Positions 25,863 to 35,637 are shown, counted from the first letter of the stretch. The stretch: DNA of 64,000 nt from JBBRHQ01 sp963781345 (GCA_963781345.1 CAWAFQ010000014.1:186001-250000), one strand, 5' to 3'. Numbers and translations are program-made. Notes: generated by a model not told the origin, from the letters alone.

Positions 25863-26803
25863 CCAGCGCGGGGAGGGGTGAGCGCAGGCATCCGATGATC
25901 CGCACCAAGTCGGGCGCCGCCGGGCTCTCGATCGCCTCGAACTCGCTGCTGATCGCGCTCAAGCTGGCGGCGGGAGCCGTCACCGGCTCGATCGCGATCC
26001 TGACCGAGGCGGTCCACTCGCTGATCGACCTGGTCGCCTCGGTGGTGGCCTTCATCTCCGTCCGCAAGGGCGATGAGCCGGCGGACGTGGACCACCTCTA
26101 CGGGCACGAGAAGGTCGAGAGCCTGGCGGCGACGATCGAGGGGATGCTGATCCTGCTCGGCGCCGCGATCATCGTCTACGAGGCCACCCGCCGGCTCGTC
26201 GTCGGCTCCCAGGTCGAGCGGCTCGGCGTCGGGATTGCGGTCATGGCCCTCTCCGTGGTCGTCGACCTCGCCGTCTCAGCCGTCCTCTCACGCCAGGCGA
26301 GGGAGCACGAGTCGCTCGCCCTCGAGGGCGACGCCGCCCACCTGCGCACCGACGCGATGACCTCTGCCGGCGTCCTCCTCGGCCTGGCGCTGGTCCAGAT
26401 CACCGGGCTCGACTCGCTCGACTCGATCACCGCCCTGATCGTCGCCGCGGTCATCGTCGTCACTGGCATCCGCATCATCCGGCGCTCCTCCGGGGTCCTC
26501 GTCGACGAGGCCCTGCCGGTCGAAGAGATGGACCGGATCGAGGACGCGATCTCCTCCGCCCGAACCCCGGAGGTCGCCGGATACCACAAGCTGCGGGCGC
26601 GGCGGGCGGGCCGCCGGCGCTACGTCGACCTCCACGTCCAGTACCGAAGCGGCACCAGCCTCGAGAAGGCGCACGACCTCGCCCATGAGATGCGCAACGC
26701 GATCGAGGCCGAGATCCCGGCGGCCGAGGTCCTGATCCACGTCGAGCCCGAGACCTCGCTGATCGACCCGGCCGAGGGCGCAGGCCCCTACCGCGCCGGC
26801 TGA
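25859..26803 (+). CDS. Cation diffusion facilitator transporter
   Basis: A 314-residue CDF-family metal/proton antiporter. The first helix reads AAGLSIASNSLLIALKLAAG; the metal site has the HSLIDLVAS motif in helix 2 (AVHSLIDLV) and the HLRTDAMTSAG motif in helix 5, giving the usual His/Asp set. A C-terminal cytoplasmic domain (YHKLRARRAGRRRYVDLHVQ, then AEVLIHVEPE) is of the dimeric metallochaperone-like type. Probable role: export of Zn, Fe or Mn. The ATG overlaps the rdgB stop (ATGA). An internal ATG at 25895 is an alternative. Confidence 0.92.
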   Translation: MTSAGRGERRHPMIRTKSGAAGLSIASNSLLIALKLAAGAVTGSIAILTEAVHSLIDLVASVVAFISVRKGDEPADVDHLYGHEKVESLAATIEGMLILLGAAIIVYEATRRLVVGSQVERLGVGIAVMALSVVVDLAVSAVLSRQAREHESLALEGDAAHLRTDAMTSAGVLLGLALVQITGLDSLDSITALIVAAVIVVTGIRIIRRSSGVLVDEALPVEEMDRIEDAISSARTPEVAGYHKLRARRAGRRRYVDLHVQYRSGTSLEKAHDLAHEMRNAIEAEIPAAEVLIHVEPETSLIDPAEGAGPYRAG

Positions 26804-26819
26804 GCCCCTCTCCGAGGAC

Positions 26820-26940
26820 GTGGCCGACCTGACGCACGCCACGCATGCGCGAGGTCGGCCACGTACCCCGGGGGCGCCGCGTGGCCGACCTGACGCACGC
26901 CAGGCATGCGCGAGGTCGGCCACGTAACGAGGTCGGCCAC
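26820..26940. repeat. 43-bp palindromic repeat, tandem pair plus half copy, locus B
   Basis: Copies at 26820-26862 and 26881-26923 (61-base period, as at locus A), then an extra right arm GGTCGGCCAC at 26931-26940. Arms GTGGCCGACC/GGTCGGCCAC; cores GCACGCCACGCATGC and GCACGCCAGGCATGC. It lies downstream of the CDF gene, before a convergent small gene. Confidence 0.9.
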
Positions 26941-26963
26941 GTAACCCCGGGGGGCGCCGGTGG

Positions 26964-27113
26964 CTAGGGCGAGGGCAGGAGGTTTACCGCCGCGGCGAGT
27001 CCGACGGCGGCGACGGTGATCGCGTAGCCGGTGTAATCGCTGAGGAAGAACAGCACCGCGGCGATCGCGCAGATCGCGACTACGGTGATCCAGGATGCTC
27101 GCGCAAGGGGCAT
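26964..27113 (-). CDS. Small membrane protein, 49 residues
   Basis: Starts MPLARASWITVVAICAIAAV and has two hydrophobic segments (about residues 8-25 and 30-46), so it should be a two-helix membrane protein. No family recognised. It is divergent from the roadblock gene; the two starts are only 19 bases apart. Support is compositional only, so moderate confidence. Confidence 0.5.
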   Translation of the reverse strand: MPLARASWITVVAICAIAAVLFFLSDYTGYAITVAAVGLAAAVNLLPSP

Positions 27114-27132
27114 GCCCGCTATTTTCACGCAG

Positions 27133-27519
27133 ATGGCCGATGGCAAAGCGACAGATGCGGTTTCGGGCGAGGATGCGGAGCGGGCGCTGGCCCTCTTGAG
27201 CGAGATGTCTCCCGACCTCCGGGGCGCCGCGATTCTCGGACCGGGGGGAGAGGCGCTCGCCGCAGACGGGGATCCGGCGGAGTGGGCTGACGCAGCCGCG
27301 GCTCTGCTCGCCGCAGCAGACCGAGCCGGCGGGGGCTCGGCCGAGCAGGTCCATATCGCGACCGGGCAGGGTGAGGTGTTCGCACTGCGCCACGGTGGCC
27401 TCACCGCGGTCGCGGTCACCGAGCGCTTCGTCCTCTCCTCGCTGATGTCGTTCGACATGCGCTCGGTCCTGCGCGATCTGCTCTTCCCCGGCGGCGCCGC
27501 AGGAAACGGGGGCGGCTGA
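27133..27519 (+). CDS. Roadblock/LC7-like domain protein
   Basis: A 128-residue protein with the roadblock beta-alpha-beta pattern (DLRGAAILGPGGEALAADGD, then VFALRHGGLTAVAVTERF and helix LSSLMSFDMRSVLRDLLF). Such proteins dimerise and, in bacteria, often regulate small Ras-like GTPases (MglB), though no GTPase gene is in the window. ATG 27133 is preferred to an earlier in-frame ATG at 27085 because TATTTT lies seven bases before it, fitting a leaderless transcript, and because 27085 would overlap the divergent small gene. Confidence 0.65.
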   Translation: MADGKATDAVSGEDAERALALLSEMSPDLRGAAILGPGGEALAADGDPAEWADAAAALLAAADRAGGGSAEQVHIATGQGEVFALRHGGLTAVAVTERFVLSSLMSFDMRSVLRDLLFPGGAAGNGGG

Positions 27520-27740
27520 TGCCCAAGGCCCACCGCGTCCTCCTCGACCGGGTCTCGGGATACGCCGACGAGGCGGCCGCGTTCATGCGCCGCCGTCGCC
27601 ACACCAGGCAGCCGTTCGCCCGCATCCACTACGCCGGCGGGCGCAGCTGCGACCACGCCTCGGACTCGGTCGCAGGCGCCGAGCTGTTCACCGCGGCCGG
27701 TCGCGTGATCGAGGCCGCTTCGCGCCCGGAGGTCCGGTGA
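27519..27740 (+). CDS. Conserved-looking hypothetical protein, 73 residues
   Basis: Starts MPKAHRVLLDRVSGYADEAA and continues with the basic segment FMRRRRHTRQPFARIHYAGG and RSCDHASDSVAG. No family recognised. Its ATG overlaps the roadblock stop by one base and its stop overlaps the tldD start (GTGA), so it sits inside a coupled roadblock-hypothetical-tldD-tldE operon. Confidence 0.65.
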   Translation: MPKAHRVLLDRVSGYADEAAAFMRRRRHTRQPFARIHYAGGRSCDHASDSVAGAELFTAAGRVIEAASRPEVR

Positions 27741-29135
27741 GCCCCGGGCCCGAACCCCTGATCGAGCCGGGGCTCGCCGAGCGCGTGCTGGGGCGGTGCG
27801 CTCTCATCCGGCGGAGACTTCGCAGAGGTCTATTGCGAGCGGCGCGCGGGCCTGACGCTGGCGATCGACGAGTCGCGCATCGAGTCGGTGCAGTCGGGCG
27901 CCGAGGAGGGCGCCGGGATCCGCGTCGTCAGTGATGGCACCACCTACTTCGCCCATGTCGACGGCCTCGAGCCCGCCGACCTCGAGCGCGCAGCCGGTGA
28001 GGCTGCCTCGGCCCTGCGCGCGCAGCGCACCGAGCCCCAGCCGCTTCGGGCTGTGACCACGGAGCCCCAGCCGATCGAGCAGCGACCCGAGGACGTCCCC
28101 GCCGCCCGCAAGGCCGATCTCCTGCGCGAGCTCGACGAGCGGGGGAGGTCCCAGGGCGGCGAGATCACCCAGCTCTCGGCCAGCTACGGCGAGGCTCGCC
28201 GCCGGATTACCGTCGCCAACTCCGAGGGCCTGCTCGCCAGCGACGATCGGACCCGGGTCCGCCTCGCCGCGCAGGCAGTCGCCCGCCGCGGCGACACCGT
28301 CGAGACCGGGCTCGAGACCCTCGGCGCCCACCGCGGCTTCGAGCTGCTCGACGACGACCCGGCGCTGATCGCCGAGCAGGCGGCGGGCAAGGCGCTGACG
28401 CTCCTCGACGCCGATCCGGCCCCCGCCGGCTCGATGCCGGTGGTCGTCGGAGGCGGCTTCGGCGGCGTCCTCTTCCACGAGATGACCGGCCACGGGCTCG
28501 AGGCCGACCACATCCAGAAGCAGGCGAGCGTCTATGTCGGCAAGCTCGGCCAGCGGGTTGCGCAGCCGCTTCTCAGCGCCTACGACGATGGCCGCATGCC
28601 GGGCGAGTGGGGGACGGACTCGATCGACGACGAGGGCACCCCGACCCAGAAGACCCTGGTGATCGAGGAGGGTCGTGTCGCCTCCTTCCTCTATGACCGC
28701 CTCCGCGCCGGCGCCGACTCGGTCGCCTCGACCGGCAACGGTCGCCGCGAGAGCTTCCGGCACCTGCCGATACCGCGGATGACCAATACCTACATCGCCC
28801 CCGGCGACGCCGACCCGGAGGCGATCATCGCCGGGGTCAAAGAGGGCTTCTACGCCGCCTCGTTCGCGGGCGGGCAGGTCGAGCCGGCGACCGGCGATTT
28901 CGTCTTCGGGGTCTCCGAGGGCTACCTGATCGAGGACGGCAAGGTCACCCGCCCCTGCCGCGGCGCCACTCTGATCGGCAACTGCCTCGTCGCGCTCGGT
29001 GCGATCGAGGCGGTTGGCAGCGACTTCGAGATGAAGACCGGGATCTGCGGCAAGGGCGGGCAGAGGGTGCCGGTCGGCACCGGCCAGGGGCACGTCCGGA
29101 TCCGCGAGATGACCGTCGGGGGAACGGCGGTCTGA
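27737..29135 (+). CDS. tldD: TldD-family metalloprotease (one frame break)
   Basis: Zinc peptidase subunit of the TldD/TldE pair, which in other bacteria processes modified peptides such as microcin B17 or CcdA. GTG 27737 opens the gene (GPEPLIEPGLAERVLGR); the frame breaks near 27790, after which ALSSGGDFAEVYCERRAGLT continues the domain. The catalytic HEMTGHGLEADHI (HExxxH) is intact, as are the C-terminal GVSEGYLIEDGKVTRP and TGICGKGGQRVPVGTG motifs. About 465 residues in all. One inserted base explains the break. tldE follows with a one-base overlap. Confidence 0.9.
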
Positions 29136-30494
29136 TGGACCTCGAGGCGGCGGCGACACGTGCGGTCGAGGCGGCGATCGGTGCCGGCGCCGGCGATGCG
29201 GAGGCCTATGTGGTCGAGGACGCGGGCCGCGAGGTCCGGGTCCACGATGGCGAGGTCGAGAGCCTGACGGCGGCGACCGAGCGCGGCGTCGGGATCCGCG
29301 CCTGGAACGAGGGCCGGGTCGGCTACGCCTACGGCACCGACCTCACAGAGGCCGGCCTCGCCGAGGTCGCGGCGCGCGCGGCCGAGGGATCGCGGATCGC
29401 CGACGCCGACGAGTTCGCGGCACCGCCTGAGCCCGGAGCCGGCGACGCCGGCGAGCCGATCGAAGGCCTCTGCGATCCGAGCGTGTCGGGATCCGACGCC
29501 GGGAAGGTGGCGGCGATAGCGCTCGCGGTCGAGCGTGCGGCGCTTGAGGCCGACGAGCGCATCGCCGGAGTCGAGCAGGCCGTCTACGCCGACAGCTCCG
29601 AGCGGGTCGCTATCCGCTCCTCGACCGGCGTCGACGGGGGGTTCGAGGCCTCGAGCTGCTACGCCTTCCTGCAGGCGATGGCGGAGGGCGACGGCAGTCG
29701 CGAGACCGGACTCGGGTTCGGCCTCGCGCGCGGGCCCGACGGCCTCGAGCCGCAGCAGATCGGTCGTGAGGCGGCGCAGCGGGCGGTCTCGATGATCGGC
29801 GCCTCAAAGCCGGAATCGCGGGCCTGCCCGGTGGTGCTCGACCCCACGGTTGCCGCCAGCTTCGCCGGTCTGATCGGCTCGACCCTGGGAGCCGACTCGG
29901 TTCAGCGGGGCCGCTCGCCGTTCGCCGAGCGCCTCGGCGAGGAGGTCGCCAGCGCCGCCCTCGTCCTCCACGACGACGGCCTCGATCCCGCGGGCCTCGC
30001 CTCCTCCCCCTTCGACGGGGAGGGAGTGCCGCGCCGCCGCACCGCGCTCATCTCCGGAGGCCGCCTGCGCACCTTCCTGCACGACACCTACACCGCCCGC
30101 CGCGGCGGGTCCACCTCGACCGCCAGCGCGGGCCGCAGCGGCTACCGCTCGACCCCCTCGGTCTCCGCTTCCAATCTCGTCATCGGCGAGGGTGAGTTTG
30201 ACTTCGCCGGACTGCTGGCCGCGGCGGGGGAGGGCGTCTACGTCACCGACGTCGCCGGACTTCACTCCGGGGTCAACCCGGTTTCCGGCGTCTTCTCGGT
30301 CGGTGCCTCGGGCCGGCTGATCTCGTCCGGAGAGCTCGCCGACCCGGTTGCGCGAATTCACGATCGCCAGCGATCTGGTCAGCATGCTGCGCGCCGTGCG
30401 CGCCGCCGGAGCCAAGGCGAGATGGGTGCCGTTCGGAGGTTCCGTGAGGGCTCCGAACCTGCTCGTCGGCGAGATGACGGTGAGCGGTGCATGA
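29135..30494 (+). CDS. pmbA: TldE/PmbA-family protein (one frame break near the 3' end)
   Basis: Partner of TldD; TldE subunits lack the zinc motif and are thought to guide substrates. N-terminal EAYVVEDAGREVRVHDGEVE and C-terminal LHSGVNPVSGVFSVGASG are typical. At about 30350 one extra base diverts the frame; the corrected sequence reads REFTIASDLVSMLRAVRAAG and then LLVGEMTVSGA before a TGA at 30492-30494, exactly the family ending. Without correction the frame runs on to 30517 with non-family sequence. Corrected length about 452 residues. Confidence 0.9.
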
Positions 30495-30552
30495 GCCGCA
30501 TCCGCGCTCACTGTTAGATTGCCCGCGTTCTCAACTTAGGAGGAATTCCGAC

Positions 30553-30831
30553 GTGACGAAAGCTGAGTTTCTGGATCATCTCGCGGGCGACGACCGCATC
30601 GGCTCGAAGAAGGCCGCCGGTGACGCCCTCGACTCCGTGCTGGACGCAATCTCCGAGGTCCTCGGTGGTGGCGGCGATGTCAGCTTCACCGGGTTCGGCA
30701 AGTTCCATGTGGCCGAGCGCGGCCCCCGGCAGGGCGTTAACCCTCGCACCGGCGAGCGGATAACGATCCCCGGCGGCAAGGTCCCGCGCTTTTCCGCCGG
30801 CTCCGCGCTGAAGTCCAAGGTCAAGGGCTGA
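30553..30831 (+). CDS. hup: HU-family DNA-binding protein
   Basis: A 92-residue nucleoid protein. It starts VTKAEFLDHLAGDDRIGSKK, then the DNA-binding arm GRGPRQGVNPRTGERI-like region (RGPRQGVNPRTGERITIPGG) and KVPRFSAGSALKSKVKG. There is no mycobacterial-type basic tail. GTG 30553 is set by the strong AGGAGGAA ribosome-binding site eight bases upstream. The stop overlaps the proposed pyrF CTG start (CTGA). Confidence 0.94.
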   Translation: MTKAEFLDHLAGDDRIGSKKAAGDALDSVLDAISEVLGGGGDVSFTGFGKFHVAERGPRQGVNPRTGERITIPGGKVPRFSAGSALKSKVKG

Positions 30832-31739
30832 GCGACAGCGCGAAGCCGTTTGCGGACCGCCTCGCGGCGCTCGTCCAAGCGCGCCGCAGCCAGGTCTGCC
30901 TGGGCCTCGATCCGGATCCGGCGGCGCTCGAGCTCGAGCGCTTCGGGCCGGACACCGAATCAGCAGTCGACACCGCCGACGCCGCCACGACCGCGGCCTC
31001 GGCGGTGTCGGCACATTGCCTCGACCTGATCGGGCGGGCCGGCCCCGCCTGCGTCGCGATCAAGCCCCAGCTTGCCTGCTTCGAGCGACTCGGCGCCCCC
31101 GGCTGGGCGGCCCTCTCGGAGGTCTGCGAGGCGGGGCGTGAGGCCGGCCTGCTGGTCGTCGCCGACGGCAAGCGCGGCGACGTTCCGGTCACCGCCCGGG
31201 CCTACGCGCAGGCGCTTTTTGGGGGCACCGAGACCCCCTGGGGGCCGGTCCAGGGCCTCGGCGCCGACGCGATCACCACCAATCCGCTGCTCGGCCGCGA
31301 CGCACTCGAGCCGTTGATCGAGGCCGCCGGGAAGGCCGGGGCCGGGGTCTTCGCTCTGGTTCGCACCAGCAATCCCGGCGCCGCCGACCTCCAGGACCTC
31401 GACACCGCCGGTCTGCCCCTGCATGAGCGGATCGCGATCATCGTCGACGATCTCGCCCCGCGCCTGGCGGGCTCCTCGGGGCTGAGCGGGATGGGAGCCG
31501 TGGTCGGGGCCACCGAACCCCGCCACCTCACCCGGCTGCGTGAGCTGATGCCCCGCTCGATCTTCCTCATTCCCGGCGTCGGCGCCCAGGGCGGGCGGCC
31601 GCAGGATCTGGGTCCGGCGTTCTCTGCCGGGCCCGGCTCGGCGCTGGTCGCGGCCTCGCGCAGCATCGCCTCCGATCCCGACCCGGGCGAGGCCGCGGAG
31701 CGCCTGCGGGCAGCGATCTGGGATGTTTCCGCCGCTTGA
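30828..31739 (+). CDS. pyrF: Orotidine 5'-phosphate decarboxylase, subfamily 2 (probable CTG start)
   Basis: Converts OMP to UMP in pyrimidine synthesis; about 303 residues. N-terminal FADRLAALVQARRSQVCLGL then DPDPAAL is conserved in the family and must be translated, yet no ATG/GTG/TTG lies upstream in frame. CTG 30828, in a CTGA overlap with the HU stop, is the only sensible start; the first canonical codon (GTG 31005) would remove 59 residues. The catalytic site is intact (VVADGKRGDVPVTARAYA), as are ITTNPLLGRD and FLIPGVGAQGG. Confidence 0.9.
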   Translation: MSDSAKPFADRLAALVQARRSQVCLGLDPDPAALELERFGPDTESAVDTADAATTAASAVSAHCLDLIGRAGPACVAIKPQLACFERLGAPGWAALSEVCEAGREAGLLVVADGKRGDVPVTARAYAQALFGGTETPWGPVQGLGADAITTNPLLGRDALEPLIEAAGKAGAGVFALVRTSNPGAADLQDLDTAGLPLHERIAIIVDDLAPRLAGSSGLSGMGAVVGATEPRHLTRLRELMPRSIFLIPGVGAQGGRPQDLGPAFSAGPGSALVAASRSIASDPDPGEAAERLRAAIWDVSAA

Positions 31740-31796
31740 TCGAGCGCCGGGCGGCTATACCATCACCCGCTCCCATCCTCCGATCCGCCGCAATCG

Positions 31797-32114
31797 ATGA
31801 AGACACGCAGCAAAGCCCCCGCACGGCTGCTCGCCCTCCTGGCCCTGGCCGGGGCGGTGGTCGCGGTCGTGCTCGTCGTCCAGGGCGCGACCGGTGGCGA
31901 CGACTCGGCAAAGAGGAGCCCCGCCGCGAAGCAGGCCAAGCAGAAGAAGAACAAGCCCAAGCCGCCCACGCCAAAGGTCTACGTCGTTCGCAGCGGCGAC
32001 AACCTGACCACGATTGCGCAGAAGACGGGCGTGCCGGTCGCCGTGATCGAGCGGCTCAACCCGACCGTGGATCCGCTCAGCCTGATCGAGGGCGAGAAGC
32101 TCAAGTTGCGCTGA
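31797..32114 (+). CDS. LysM-domain membrane-anchored protein
   Basis: A 105-residue protein with an N-terminal signal anchor (LLALLALAGAVVAVVLVVQG), a Lys/Pro-rich spacer (KQAKQKKNKPKPPTPK) and one C-terminal LysM domain (VYVVRSGDNLTTIAQKTGVP ... LIEGEKLKLR). It should sit outside the membrane and bind peptidoglycan. The next gene, for a D-Ala-D-Ala carboxypeptidase, overlaps its stop, so the two probably act together in wall maturation. Confidence 0.85.
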   Translation: MKTRSKAPARLLALLALAGAVVAVVLVVQGATGGDDSAKRSPAAKQAKQKKNKPKPPTPKVYVVRSGDNLTTIAQKTGVPVAVIERLNPTVDPLSLIEGEKLKLR

Positions 32115-33343
32115 GCTCGCGGCGGGCCGGATGGGCGGTTTCGCTGGCGCTGGCGCTCTTCGCCGCCCTCGCCCCCGGTCTCGCCGGGGCCAGGCCGAAG
32201 GACGAGAAGGCACCGCAGGGCCCGCCGGAGCTCAACGCCAGCGCCTGGGCATTGATCGACGCCCGCACCGGGGAGCCGATCACCGGCCACAGCGTCGCCC
32301 GCCGCCTCTCGATCGCGAGCACGACGAAGCTGATGACCGCCTACCTGGCGATGCAGGAGCTGCCGCTGCGCAAGCGGGTGCGGGCGGCCCCCTACGCCGC
32401 GATTCCGGGGGAGTCGCTGCTCGGCCTCACGGCGGGGGAGAGGATCAGCGTCCGCGACCTCCTCTACGGACTGATACTTCGCAGTGGAAATGACGCCGCG
32501 CTCACCCTCGCGGTGGCGGCGGCCGGCAGCGAGGCGAGGTTCGTGCGCCAGATGAACCTGCGTGCGGCTGCGCTCGGCCTCGCCGATACCCACTACGCAA
32601 ACCCGATCGGCCTCGACGCGCCCGGCAACTACTCCAGCGCCCGCGATCTGCTGGCCCTCAGCCGCCGCCTGCTCGAGATCCCGTTCTTCAGCCGCGTCGC
32701 CGACTCGCGCAGCGCCGTGCTTCGCAGCCTGCAACCGAAGGAGACGATCTACACCCGCAACACGCTGCTGCTGCGGGCCGGGTGGACGAACGGGGTGAAG
32801 ACGGGCCACACGATCGACGCCGGCTACGTCCTCGTCGGCTCGGGCCGCCGACGAGGCGTCGAGCTGATCTCGGCCGTCCTCGGCGCCCCGAGCGAGACCG
32901 GGCGCGACCTCGAGACCCTGGCGCTCCTCGACTACGGCTTCTCTCTCTACAAGCGGCGCCGGCCGCTGAGCAGCGGGGAGGAGGTCGCGAGCCCGTCGAT
33001 CCGCTACTCAGGCGGCGAGCTGCCGCTGGTCGCGACCCGCACCGTCGCGGTCGGGGTCCGTCGCGGGCAGCGGATCAGCGTCGTCGCACGAGCGCCGGGC
33101 GAGGTTGAGGGCCCGATCCCCCGCGGGGCAAGGATCGGCTCGGCGATCGTCCTCGTCGACGGTCGCCGCGCTGACGAGGTGCCGCTGCGAACCGCCCGCG
33201 CGATCCCCGAGGCCAGTGCCTTCGACCGGGTCAGGAGCTTCGTCGAAGACAACCCGATTGCACTCGCCGGGGGCGCGTTCGTGATACTGATGGGTGCGGT
33301 GTTGCTCCGGTGGCTGCGTCGCCGACGACACCGATCCCAGTGA
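32111..33343 (+). CDS. D-alanyl-D-alanine carboxypeptidase (probable CTG start)
   Basis: A secreted serine peptidase of about 410 residues that trims the terminal D-Ala of peptidoglycan stem peptides. The signal peptide (RRAGWAVSLALALFAALAPG, then LAGA) comes right after CTG 32111 in a CTGA overlap with the LysM stop; there is no canonical start near it. Active-site motifs of family S11 are present: SxxK as SIASTTKLM, SxN as RSGNDAA and KTG as GVKTGHTID. A C-terminal membrane anchor (LAGGAFVILMGAVLLRWL plus RRRR) holds it at the membrane. The gene for the sugar kinase overlaps its stop (GTGA). Confidence 0.9.
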   Translation: MSSRRAGWAVSLALALFAALAPGLAGARPKDEKAPQGPPELNASAWALIDARTGEPITGHSVARRLSIASTTKLMTAYLAMQELPLRKRVRAAPYAAIPGESLLGLTAGERISVRDLLYGLILRSGNDAALTLAVAAAGSEARFVRQMNLRAAALGLADTHYANPIGLDAPGNYSSARDLLALSRRLLEIPFFSRVADSRSAVLRSLQPKETIYTRNTLLLRAGWTNGVKTGHTIDAGYVLVGSGRRRGVELISAVLGAPSETGRDLETLALLDYGFSLYKRRRPLSSGEEVASPSIRYSGGELPLVATRTVAVGVRRGQRISVVARAPGEVEGPIPRGARIGSAIVLVDGRRADEVPLRTARAIPEASAFDRVRSFVEDNPIALAGGAFVILMGAVLLRWLRRRRHRSQ

Positions 33344-34285
33344 TCCTCACAGTCACACTCAACGCTGCGCTCGACCGTACTGTCGCGGTCCCCAACTTTC
33401 ACCAGGGTCATCGCCACCGGGCGGTGGAGAGCCGCACGGTCGCTGGCGGCAAGGGAATCAACGTCTCCCGCGCGCTCGGCCTCCTCGGTAGACCTGTGAT
33501 TGCAACCGGGCTCGCCGGGGGGCCGACGGGAACCCGGGTGCTCGAGCAGCTCGAGGAGGAGTCGGTGCTGACCGATTTCACCCGGATCGCCGCCGAGACC
33601 CGGATCAACCTGGCGGTGATCGACCCAACCTCGGGCGAGCAGACAGAGATCAACGAGCGCGGACCGGAGGTGACGACGGCCGAGGTCGAGGCATTCCAAG
33701 AGCGCCTCGGATACCTGGCCCGTGGCGCCCGCATCTGCGTGCTCGCCGGAAGCCTGCCCCCGGGCGCCGACCCCGGCCTCTACGCGCGCCTGGTCAAGGA
33801 CCTGCGCCGGCGCGGCGTCACCGTCATCCTCGATTCCGAGGGTGAGGCGATGCTCGCCGGACTTCGTGCCGGCCCCTCGGTCGTCACCCCGAACGAGCGC
33901 GAGGCCGAGGAGCTCGTCGGCCACGAGTTCGAGGGCGCCGGCGACGTCGCCGCCAGCCTCGCCGAGCTGGTCGACCTCGGCGCCGGGGAGGCGATCATCA
34001 CCCGTCCCGACGGCTGCGTCGCCGCCGTCTCCGAGGAGTCGGGGCGTGCCTTCTACGAGGTCTCGACCGAGGCCCTGGAGGCCGTTTCGGCGGTCGGCTC
34101 GGGCGATGCCTTCCTCGCCGGCTACGTCGCCGCCCGCTACGACGGCGGCACTCCCTCGGAGTGCCTCGCCTACGGCGTCGCCTGCGGGGCCGAGTCGACC
34201 CAGCACTTCGGCGCCGGTACCGTCGACCGAGAGCAGGTCGAGCGGATTCTCCCGGGTCGAGTTCGAGCCTCGAGGTCCCCGCTGA
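33340..34285 (+). CDS. 1-phosphofructokinase family hexose kinase (3' frame break)
   Basis: PfkB/ribokinase-fold sugar-phosphate kinase of about 314 residues. ILTVTLNAALDRTVAVPNF opens the family; SRTVAGGKGINVSRALGLLG is the sugar-binding motif and AVSAVGSGDAFLAGYVAARY the GxGD catalytic and anion-hole motif. GTG 33340 overlaps the carboxypeptidase stop (GTGA). In the given sequence the frame runs through the downstream terminator to 34521; a one-base change near 34250 gives VEFEPRGPR followed by TGA at 34283-34285, the expected length. The substrate could be fructose-1-phosphate or tagatose-6-phosphate. Confidence 0.85.
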
Positions 34286-34355
34286 AGTGGGCTGACGGCT
34301 ACTATCGTGGGGGTAGTGAAAGACCGCCTCGGAAAGCCGCAAACAGCACGTTTCC

Positions 34356-34380
34356 AGCCCCGCTCCGGCGGGGCTTTCTT
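34356..34380 (+). terminator. Intrinsic terminator between the kinase gene and guaB3
   Basis: AGCCCCG (34356-34362) pairs with CGGGGCT (34369-34375) around CTCCGG, followed by TTCTT. It separates the HU-to-kinase operon from guaB3. A TACTAT motif at about 34301 makes a short independent transcript ending here conceivable. Confidence 0.75.
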
Positions 34381-34432
34381 GTCCGCGGCGCTGCATACGC
34401 TGATTCCTCAACGCCACCCCTGGAGGACCTGA

Positions 34433-35637
34433 ATGGAGATCGATATCGGTCGAGGCAAGAAGGGGCGGCGCGCCTACGGGTTCGACGACATCGCAATCGT
34501 TCCCTCGCGCCGCACCCGTGACCCCGACGACATAGACGTCAGCTGGACCCTCGGCCCGTATCGATTCGAGCTGCCGCTCGTCGCCTCGGCGATGGACGGG
34601 GTCGTAGCCCGGACACCGCCGCGCTCGTCAACCAGCTCGGCGGCCTCGGGGTGCTCAACCTCGAGGGGATCTGGACCCGCTTCGAGAACGCGGAGGAAGA
34701 GCTCGAGAAGATCGCCGCCGCGCCCAAGGACGTGGCGACGCGGATGATGCAAGAGATCTACGCCGAGCCCGTCAAGGCCGAGCTGGTCGGGCAGCGGATC
34801 GCCGAGATCAAGGAGATGGGCGCAGTCGCCTGCGGCTCGCTGACCCCGCAGCGCGTTCGCGACTTCTATGAGATCGCGGTCGAGGCGGGGATCGACATCC
34901 TCGTCATCCAGGGCACGGTGATATCGGCCGAGCACGTCTCGACCAGCGTCGAGCCGCTTAACCTGAAGGAGTTCATCGCCGAGGTGCCGGTGCCGACCGT
35001 GGTCGGCGGCTGCGCCTCCTACTCGACCGGGCTGCACCTGATGCGCACCGGTGCCGTCGGGGTCCTGGTCGGCGTCGGCCCCGGCGCCGCCTGCACCACC
35101 CGCGGCGTTCTCGGGATCGGGGTGCCGCAGGCGACCGCGATCGCCGACGTCGCCGCCGCCCGCTCCCAGCACATGCTCGAGACCGGCGAGTACGTCAACG
35201 TCATCGCCGACGGAGGGATGCGCACAGGCGGCGATGTTTCCAAGGCGATCGCCTGCGGGGCCGATGCGGTCATGGTCGGCTCGCCGCTGGCTAGGGCCAA
35301 GGAGGCTCCCGGCCGCGGCTATCACTGGGGGATGGCCACCTTCCACCCCTCGCTGCCGCGTGGGACTCGCGTCTCGACCACGCAGGACGGCACGATGGAG
35401 GAGATCCTGCTCGGCCCGGCCCAGGAGAACGACGGCACCTTCAACCTGATGGGGGCGCTGCGTACCTCCATGGCCACCTGCGGCTACGAGGACATCCGCT
35501 CCTTCCAACGGGCCGAGGTGATGGTCGCCCCGGCGCTGATGAGCGAGGGCAAGAAGCTCCAGCAGGAGCAGGCGGTGGGTATGGGGTCCAACGGTCGCGC
35601 CTCGGTGTCGGCGGCGGTGGGCGTCGCCGATGACTGA
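34433..35637 (+). CDS. guaB3: GuaB3-family IMP dehydrogenase-related protein (one frame break)
   Basis: A TIM-barrel protein of about 401 residues of the actinobacterial GuaB3 branch. MEIDIGRGKKGRRAYGFDDI opens it; the frame breaks near 34605, where one base is missing between SAMDGVV and SPDTAALVNQLGGLGVLNLE. The catalytic loop (VGVGPGAACTTRGVLGIGVP, Cys present) and phosphate site (VIADGGMRTGGDVSKAI) are intact. The CBS domains of classical IMPDH are absent, as in GuaB3. Ribosome-binding site GGAGG is well placed before ATG 34433. The stop overlaps guaA by eight bases, coupling the two guanylate genes. Confidence 0.9.
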
